A DNA stretch of 64,000 nucleotides from assembly GCA_020543525.1 (NCBI GenBank), contig JAHYIO010000023.1, forward strand, positions 806,001 through 870,000. The letters run 5' to 3'. A model generated the notes under the pieces. The model searched no databases. It was not told the DNA's origin and saw nothing but the letters and a program-made list of their open reading frames with translations. The position numbers were made by a program, and so were the translations under genes. Positions 56,373 to 64,000 of this stretch are shown one piece after another; the stretch's first letter is position 1; the number at the start of each line of letters is the position of its first letter. This DNA is from Coriolopsis trogii (taxonomy: Eukaryota > Basidiomycota > Agaricomycetes > Polyporales > Polyporaceae).

Positions 56373-59003
56373 ATGCCCTCCTCTGACGACGAAGACACTC
56401 CGATAGACGTTGACCCAGCGTACCTGTCAATTTTCTCTGACCATCTCAGCGATTTCCGCTCTCACCTTGTCGGAAAAGATGGCGCAGACGCTCTTCCGGC
56501 ATCCTACTTTCCTCCCAATGCATACTGGAGCTCAGCAGAGAAGGACGCTTTCTTTCGCGGACTCGCCATCCACTCCCGGCTTCGGCCCGACCTGATTGCA
56601 GAAGAGGTCAAAACCAAGACACTCCCCGACGTCTGCGTCTACATAGCGATGCTCGAGAAGGCATGCGAAGAGGCGGCCGATCAGGTCATGTATGCTGGTG
56701 AGCAGAATATTGCTGTCCCTGTCAGGCTCCGTCGCAAAGACCTTCCTGCTGCCATCGAGGTCTCCGAGGAATGGATCGCTTTGGAGGAAGAGATGGCCGA
56801 CGCCATGGTCGCGAGACAGAGTTACCGTCAGGAAGTTCTGAGAGACCGGGAGGAGGAGGTACACATTCGCAGGCTCGCTATCCGCGCTCCCTGGGGCGGA
56901 GCGCGTGCGGGTGACAACGAACGGGACAGGGAAGGGGAGAAGGCCAGACACGAGGAGTTTGAGGCGTGGCTTGCTGAGAAGGAGGTCGAGTGGGCTGGGG
57001 AAGACTTGCTGCTGTCCTTGGACAAGGTGGACCTCGCGACCTTGGACCGGATGATCAGAGAGGACGAAGATGGCCGAGGCATGGTCAGCGCGCACAATGC
57101 CCCCCGCGCTGAAGCAGAAGAATCCACTCGCCAAGAGGCTATGGATGTTGATGAGCCAGAACCACACCACTCCCTTCCAGCTCCTAGGGAAGGCGAGGAG
57201 TTTATTGACCCGCTCCTACTCGAGATCTCTCGTCCAGCAGCAACTTCGTCTCCCGTCCACTCAACCTCGGTCGCTGCTCAGGCAGTCTCTTCTACTACGC
57301 ATATGACCAATAACCATGAGGCGGACTACTTCCGACCTCTCACTCCGCCCTTCCCTCCGAGTTCCCTCCCGCAGTCCCCGGTTCAGGTGTTATCTCAACT
57401 TGATGGACTTTCAGCTGCGCCATCCGCCATGGATGGCTCATCTATGGATGGCGAGGACGTCTCCCAAATGTCACCTACCTCTCGGCGGCGTCACCAGAAG
57501 AGACTTTACATGCGTCGCAAGCGCGCCCAATCCACCGGTGCTGCAGTCAACGAGGATACAGAGCGACTCAAGCCTGGCCGGAAGCCCAAGAGAGCCCTGC
57601 CCAAAGGCAGCTCCGTATCTGCGGAGACGGCGCAGACTACGTCAGGGCATTCTGCCCCCTCCGTTACTGAAGACGGTGCTCCGAATGGTACTGCCTTTTC
57701 GGCTCACCGACACCCGCATATCTCTGGCAAGACTCGCCCTTACAAACGTCAAGCCGAGTTCTTGTCCCAAGGCGTGGACGCGCAGCGACTCCGTCGTGAG
57801 GGGCTAGACCTCTTTCACCTACAATCCATCAACAAACTTATGCAGTGCGTATTCATACAATCACCATGTCACACATACCTCAACACCTTAATCTTTAGGA
57901 CATACAAGCAACTCCTTGACGCGCCTCCGTCGATGGACTCCGAGATCGCTGCAGAGACCTTGCGACTGCTACGTGGGCTCGTAGTTGAGTTCGTCTCGGA
58001 GGTCATGTCACGGGCGATCACCTGGCGCGAACAAGAGCGCATCGCTAAATTGCAGTCAAAGGTTTGGCGTCTCCGGGAGAACCAGGTATGTTTCGCAACC
58101 TCCCTGCGCGTTTCAAACAACTGATTATGCTTTGTCAAGGTCATCTCTCGAGCCAACGTCAATCACGCGCTGGCGCTGTATGGCGCGGACTCGCTGAGCA
58201 AGCGCGCACAGTTTGCTGGGCTCCTGCGGAAACTCGACATTGAGGACAGCGAGGAAGACGACCAGGGGGAAGACGATGAGGACGACGACGACGTTTCTGA
58301 CGAAGGCGATCATGACCATGGACACAACGGCGGCTTGGACGACGCAACACGAGTTGTCGGAGATCTGGCCATGCATCCCCTCTCCTTGCTACGCACCATT
58401 TTCCCTCCCTTCATGAATCCGCCATCGTCTGGCCTCCATGCCGGAGAAGAGTCTCGTTCACTCGACGAGTCCATCTACATGCCTTGGCCATCTTCCAGCC
58501 TGCTCTCAACCGCTTCCGAGCCCCCACGCGACGAAGACCTCATCCCTGAAGACTTTGATGAGGACGCTCTGGCCCATGAACTTGCTGAGGAGCAAAGGTT
58601 AGGCTATCAGGACCATGCCCGCGACATCCAGGTCGAGAAGGAGCTGTGGACGAGGATGGGCAGGGTCATGCCGGGCGCCGCGGACGCTAGTGTACCTGAA
58701 GAATCTCCAGTGGTCGATGATGAGCCCGAGCCTGCTCGCACACGTTCACACGCATCTTCCCGGCCGCCGCGGAAGCGGAGACGACTGGCAAAGGCTGAAG
58801 AAGCCGAGGGCGTGCCTTCGCGAAGGGGGCAAAGTCGCGGTGGGACCGCGGATGAGCGGGACGTGGAGGCCGAGCTGCTGAGAGAAGAAGGGGAGACGGA
58901 CGCCATTGAGGAGGTGGCGCCTCGCGCACCCCGGAAGAGGAAGAAAGGCAAGAGGGCGAGGCGGGGTCCCATTTCCAAGGCTGTGGTCGACGATAGCGAT
59001 TGA
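56373..59003 (+). CDS. SANT-domain protein, Rrn5-like RNA polymerase I initiation factor candidate
   Basis: Three exons, 56373..57844, 57899..58085 and 58140..59003, give 840 residues. Residues about 45-100 are a SANT/Myb-like module: YFPPNAYWSSAEKDAFFRGL, then AIHSRLRPDLIAEEVKTKTL and PDVCVYIAMLEKA. This pattern is shared with fungal Rrn5, a subunit of the upstream activation factor that recruits Pol I with Rrn9, Rrn10 and histones H3/H4. A coiled acidic region follows (LEEEMADAMVARQ...). Next come Pro/Ser-rich linker, a helical block TYKQLLDAPPSMDSEIAAET with VISRANVNHALALYGADSLS that could form a histone-like fold, and a long acidic then basic tail (PRKRKKGKRARRGP). The second half is probably disordered. 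An alternative is an unrelated SANT chromatin protein. Confidence 0.7.
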
Positions 59004-59406
59004 ATGGACGAGTTGAGCTGGGTCATTCTTGCGGTAAATGTTCCAGCCTTGAAAAGTAACATATCCTATCCTGGGCATATGATCGTGCTCGATGTTTGTT
59101 TTATATCCTAGGTCTTCGCTGCATGTCTCCGCTAATCTTAAATTGTATAGTCGAACGTCTATTGTTGTACGTGCGGTTGCATAGTTGAACACTATCTTGT
59201 ATCCGGCTTCATGCCAGCCTTAATCTGAAGCAGTGACAGTGAAGCGGTCATTGACCTCACGATCCAGATGCCCGAGAATTAAACAAGATAGTCGCATTGT
59301 ATGCTATAGCTACAGATGTGTATGTTGTTAGATCGCACATAAAAACGTCTGTTGCGTTCCCCCCAAAACGTACATTGTTGTTTCCTTCCTGATCCTGTTC
59401 CTCCCT
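59004..59406. other. Intergenic region between convergent genes
   Basis: 0.4 kb of AT-rich 3' UTR sequence between the Rrn5-like stop and the OXP1-like stop. Minus-strand translation shows no trace of a HyuB domain. Confidence 0.65.
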
Positions 59407-62207
59407 TTACTGCAAGGTGATGTACAACTGCTTGCTTGTCAACACCGCCGTCGCTCCGGGTATGATCACGATCGTCTGCGTGTTGTCGATGATCATCGCC
59501 GGGCCTTTCACCGTGTCCCCAACCGTGAGGGACGTGAGCAGGAAGACCGGCGTGTCATCCACCCGTCCAACCCCATCGAAGTACGTGCTGTACGTCGAGT
59601 CCGCGCGAGCCTTGTCCACGTCGCGCTTCTCGAGCTTCTCGACCTCCTTGTACACGCTCTCCCCGAGGCTGTCAAAGGTCTTGCCGATCCCGCGCACCTT
59701 GACGTCGTCGACGATGATCGACTTGGTTTCGAGCAGGAACCCGAACTCGGCCTTGTACACGCGCCTGAACGCGGCCTCGAAGTCCTCCTGCCCGTCCCCG
59801 TCCGTTGCGATGGGGAGGACCATGAGCGCCGTGTCTGTGCCTTCGAACCGCATGTTGAGCATCCGCTCGGTGTGCACGCGCGCGTCCTCGAAGCCCTGTT
59901 TCTTCAGCTCTGCGCGCACCTGCTCATCCAGCTTGTCCAGACGTGCGCGCAGGTTAGAGCGGTTGTCGGCAGTATAGAATGTCGAAGACGGCTCCTGCAA
60001 CTCATATGCGCTGGGTGGGTGGAGAGTGTGAGTCTGCCGAGTTCGTTTGGGGTGCGCGGGCACGTACCGATCAGCAAGGGCCAGCCCATAGGCAGAAAGG
60101 ATAGAACTATAACGGTGGATCAGGATTGTTTTGATGCCGAGAAGTTGCGCTATCTCGCATGCGTGTTGTCCTCCGGCACCGCCGAAACTTGCAAGACTGT
60201 TTAGAGGATGGTCTATAAGTGAAGACAAGAGATAGAACAACAAAGAGGCCCACATGTGCTTGGAAGTAGCATACCCTCGCGCCTCTGTGAGAGCACGAAT
60301 GGGTCGGCACATTGTCTCATTCGCTACCTTGATGAAGCTATCCAGCAGGCAGTGTCAGTCTACACCCGTTGTATGCGTATATTGTACGAAGAGGCTGCTT
60401 ACCCGTAGACAATCTCGTCCAAGCCCATCTTCTTCTCTTCGCTGACAGACGCGTTGATCTCCTTTGCGAGCTTGTCGAAAGCGGACCGCGAAGCCTCAAT
60501 GTCCAGTGGTTCCTTCTCTGTCTTGCCGAATATCTTGGGGAAATAATCCGGCACAAGTCGGCCAAGGACGAGGTTGGCATCGGTGACAGCCAACGGACCG
60601 CCCTTCCTGTAAACAATGCTCGAGACCTTCGCGCTTCAGCAGCCGCAGATTTGCAGACGTACCGGTAGCAGGCAGGACCAGGTTCCGCTCCCGCGCTATG
60701 AGGCCCCGCCAAGAATAGACCATTCCGGAACGTCAGACATGAACCCCCTCCAGCCGCTACGGTGTTGATATCCAACTGAGGTGATTGGATGGTGACACCA
60801 GCTGTCGTCGTCTCGTAGACAACTTCATACCGTCCCGCAAACCGAGAGACATCAGTCGACGTCCCTCCGACGTCGATTCTAGCGGCACGTCAGTCGGGGC
60901 GAATCGAGCCAAAGTACGTATATATGCTCACCCAATAATGGGAGTCTTCTTCTCTTCGTCCCAGCTAGTCAAGGCATACCCTACAACACCTCCCGCCGGT
61001 CCGCTCAAGATGCTCTTGAGCCCAGAGAAGTTGGTAAGGTCGAGTAGCCCGCCATCGCTACCCATGAACTCCACTCGCGGGCTGAGGACTTTACCATCTC
61101 TAAGCTTCTCGTCGAAGCCGGAAAAGAAGCCGTCTAAATACTCCTTCAAAATGGGGGTTAGATACGCATCGGCGGTTGATGACACCCCGCGAGGAACCAT
61201 CTTGATCATAGGCAGGAGCCTGGATGACGCGGAAACGTGGGTGAACCCCATCGAACGTGCGAGCGCGGCTACTTGGAGTTCGTGCTCCGGATACGTGTAC
61301 GAGTGGGCAAAGACGATCGCAATCGAGCGGTAGCCATCGTCGTACAACCGTTGCAGGTCTTGGCGCACCACGACCATATCTACACAGCGGCATGCACGTT
61401 GAGGATGCGATGCACATAACTCAGCATTATGGCAACGTACGCACCTGGTCGGCGCATGATTCTGACCGCCTCCCCGGACAGGCCTTGTACCACTTCTCCT
61501 GGACCTTCCGCATCTCCCTTTCCATCCCATCCCTTACCCCGATAGCCCCTCGTCACTTTCCCGTCCTCTCCAAACTGAACCGCATGCTCTTCTGCATGTG
61601 GGTCAGAGGTATAGCCCACGAGCGTGACGCGCTCATCTACCTCGAGCATAGTCGAGTACAGAGGCGGCGGTCGACGGATGTTCAGGTCAAAAATCTTTGG
61701 GCGAGACTGGTTCCCGATGAGGAGCAAATCCTTGAAGCCGCGCGTGATGAGCAAGGCATGTTTGTGACCCTTGCGCTCCAGGAGCGCGTTTGTCGCGACT
61801 GTTGTGGATAACCGGATGTAGTCTGTACGGCACCGATGCTACCCGTAAGCTTCACGCAGACTGGAGCAATAGGAGCAATGTGCTCACCGATCTTGTCGGT
61901 ACTGAGGGTGGATCCTCGCGGGATATTCTCGCCCGTTACGGCCTCAAGCACTCGCCGGATTCCCTCTGTGGGCGCATCATTGTAGTTTGCAGGATCTTGG
62001 GACACTGTCCTCTTGATCAGACGCGGCTGATGCGCGCAAACCTTCAACGCGGATTGTTATGTCCAGAAACTCACAGAGTTTGACTACGATCTCCTTGCGC
62101 TCCTTGGGGTCGTCTGGGTCGGGGAACGAAGCGTGCACATCGCAAAACGTTCCTCCGCGGTCAGCGCAGATCCTGATAGATCGATCCGGTACATTCCTCG
62201 CAGGCAT
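59407..62207 (-). CDS. OXP1: 5-oxoprolinase-like protein, HyuA half only
   Basis: Nine exons on the minus strand (62207..62075, 62004..61888, 61822..61445, 61379..60932, 60878..60663, 60606..60403, 60337..60275, 60187..60068, 60010..59407) give 760 residues with every phase joining. The N-terminus is [18 protein letters not shown], the hydantoinase/oxoprolinase N domain with the GGTF phosphate-binding loop. The HyuA core follows: [98 protein letters not shown] and [20 protein letters not shown]. Eukaryotic 5-oxoprolinase opens 5-oxoproline to glutamate with ATP in the glutathione cycle and is about 1290 residues, with HyuA and HyuB fused. This gene stops cleanly at the end of HyuA, and HyuB is absent downstream. 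It may need a separate HyuB or have another activity. Confidence 0.9.
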
Positions 62208-62623
62208 CGTCGCGTTGAGTGCGCGCAGGCTGGTCGAGGTAATCGCCTACAGTTGAAGGGGACGGTAAGCGCAGCGAGTGGCGTGAATCCTCCTGGGGCC
62301 AGTACCTGCTAAATAAGGAAACTGGGCGCGCGGCAGGAGAGTCTCGCGGAAGAGCGTGCAATTGATGTAACGGCTCCCTCTCGTTCTCTCATCTCGCGTC
62401 GCGCGCTCTCGCATGCTCGTGCTTGTACCCCTCTTTTCCCGTCTTCGTCATCGCAGGCACCAAATACAGAGTATATACCGATACTATACTCGTTGCTCGA
62501 TCGCCAATTACATGTACTTGGGGTCCCGCGCGCGGCCGTACCTAACCCGTGGCTTATAAGCTACGGCGACCGAGCCCTACTACGAGAAGATAGTATGGGC
62601 GCGAGTATCAGTAGATGGACCAC
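62208..62623. other. OXP1-like promoter and STE14 3' flank
   Basis: 0.42 kb between two minus-strand genes. No further gene seen. Confidence 0.55.
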
Positions 62624-63407
62624 TCAGACAAGCCCTGGAATCAGCTTGTATGGCGTCCTCTGATACCAGGCGTCCCATTCCTCCTTGAACTCTTTCCTCA
62701 ATATCTCGTCCTCCGTTCCCACTCTGAGCACCATCACTATAGGAATCCATGCCACCTCCGCCGCCCAAGCGAATACGAGCAGTCGCCCAATAAGAGTGCC
62801 CATGATCCCACTCTCAGCGAGCCAGGAGCCGCTCCCGATGAGGCAAAGCAGCGTACCGATCGTGACCATGATGAGCGCGGTGTAGCTCGGGTGGCGCACG
62901 ACGGCGTACGGTCCGTCAGTGACTAGCTTGTGGTCCTTTCGGAGCGAGAGCTCGAAGGTGAAGTGCCGGCCGAGCGCACGGTAGCAGAGGATACGGATGA
63001 CACCTCCGATGGCGCAGAGCAGAGCTCCGAAGAGGAAGGAGGACGTGAGGCGGACGCCGAGGGCGGAGGCAGAGGGACCTCGCCAAGCGAGCATAGGCAG
63101 GACACGCTCGGCGACGGGAGAAGGGGAGTGTGTGGCGAGGATGGTGGCGATCTCGAACACGATGAAGCTCTGTGTGAGCGTCTGGTATGGCGGATGTTGG
63201 TTAGCGGGGCGAGTCCTCCCATAAGCAGGCATTGCGCACCTTCTCCAAAGCGCGCACCCACGGCGGGCGAACTTGTCGGACGATGTACTTCACACTCGAG
63301 TACTTCGCTTGTTCGTCGGGGGCAGTACGCGGGTTGGGCGGGGTGAAGGTCAGGTAATTCGTGTATGCCGTGAGGAGAAGAAGAGGAACTTTGAATAGCG
63401 AGAGCAT
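62624..63407 (-). CDS. STE14: Protein-S-isoprenylcysteine O-methyltransferase
   Basis: Two exons on the minus strand, 63407..63240 and 63181..62624, give 241 residues. An in-frame ATG at 63476 would add 23 residues, but the start MLSLFKVPLLLLTAYTN gives the usual first helix. The ICMT catalytic fold is evident at the C-terminus: GRHFTFELSLRKDHKLVTDG, PYAVVRHPSYTALIM with the RHPxY motif, and GTEDEILRKEFKEEWDAWYQ, then RTPYKLIPGL. The ER-membrane enzyme methylates the prenylated cysteine of CaaX proteins such as Ras, Rho GTPases and mating pheromones, using S-adenosylmethionine. In mushrooms it acts in maturation of lipopeptide pheromones. The length is close to yeast Ste14 (239). Confidence 0.93.
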
Positions 63408-64000
63408 AGTGGTAGATGCGAATATGCTGATGAGTGTGGCAGGTATCTGGGTAACAGCGATGGATGACGAGTACATATTGGAGGCGAAGGCCAAGTTTAT
63501 ATACTCCGTGCGGCATTCGCAGATGACTGCGCCGGGAATGGACACAGCTACGATGCTGCATCGCGAAGTCAACCATGCCCGCTGCAGCACTCACGACTGT
63601 ACAATCGCAGGCATAAAACAGTCGTCCGGGCGCCGCTATCACGGCGGAGAAGACATACCCTCTAGCATTTCGACCTTCACTGTAACAACCAAAAGGAAGT
63701 TGGATGAGAAATTCGATACAAAAGCGTACTGGGAGCCGGTGTGGCGGGAATAGGAGGCGGCCATAGGTGGATTTGCCACTCACCGGACCTGATTAGGGAT
63801 GGACCAGTCCAGCCTAAGGGGCCCGAGGATCAAGATGGGCATGGGCAACGGTATTGGAGTATGTCAAGAGCTCTTCGGAGGAATCACCTGTTCTCCCTAG
63901 AGGCACCCCACGGCTGGGAATGTCGTCTCGGTACGCAGGGTCATGGCCAGACGGGGGCCTATCCCTGCACACATGTGTATGATTCCCTGATAGTATGAAG
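63408..64000. other. STE14 upstream region to window end
   Basis: 0.6 kb with a possible N-terminal extension of STE14 to 63476. No other gene can be supported before the window edge. Confidence 0.5.

Overview
The window is nuclear DNA from a filamentous basidiomycete, most likely an Agaricomycete. Genes are dense and GC-rich. They are split by many 45-75 nt introns with GTRNGT or GTCAGT donors and a CTNAY-type branch site. The families present fit: DUF6535, HET-domain and F-box/LRR proteins, small Cys-rich proteins and a hAT transposon. No bacterial-type operons, rRNA or CRISPR were seen.

Layout, left to right. 1-2128: 3' part of a Rif1-like gene. 3177-3801: small secreted Kre9/KNH-type protein. 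4247-5289: single-pass membrane protein of unknown role. 6174-8341: broken DUF6535 gene. 9175-9729: 87-residue Cys-rich protein with an 11-nt exon. 11068-12735: kinase-like relic split by foldback DNA. 13347-16239: Cwf19-type spliceosome factor, convergent with the ER nucleotide-sugar transporter HUT1 (16446-17871). 18474-22107: ten-exon gene for a 1030-residue protein I do not recognise, with a decayed partial copy at 23089-23604. 25325-27975: 13-exon MFS transporter. 28455-30221: F-box-like/LRR protein. 32275-34472: HET-domain protein. 35011-41808: complete hAT transposon with 14-bp terminal inverted repeats, an 8-bp target duplication, a multi-exon transposase, and a 2.3-kb right part made of nested inverted and tandem repeats. 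42590-44485: second F-box/LRR protein. 45051-45473: secreted 12-Cys protein with a GC-AG intron. 47411-49711: GPI-type aspartic protease. 50573-54160: PRP6. 54551-55731: disordered hypothetical protein. 56373-59003: SANT-domain, Rrn5-like protein. 59407-62207: 5-oxoprolinase with only the HyuA half. 62624-63407: isoprenylcysteine methyltransferase.

The outer blocks hold conserved housekeeping genes: splicing (CWF19, PRP6), probable rDNA transcription (Rrn5-like), glutathione cycle (OXP1-like), CaaX processing (STE14) and ER transport (HUT1). The middle, about 18-45 kb, is accessory: an orphan family with a decaying duplicate, F-box and HET genes, and a large transposon. Exon joins were inferred by eye from splice signals, reading phase and family motifs. 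Where a total length is given, the exon lengths sum to whole codons.
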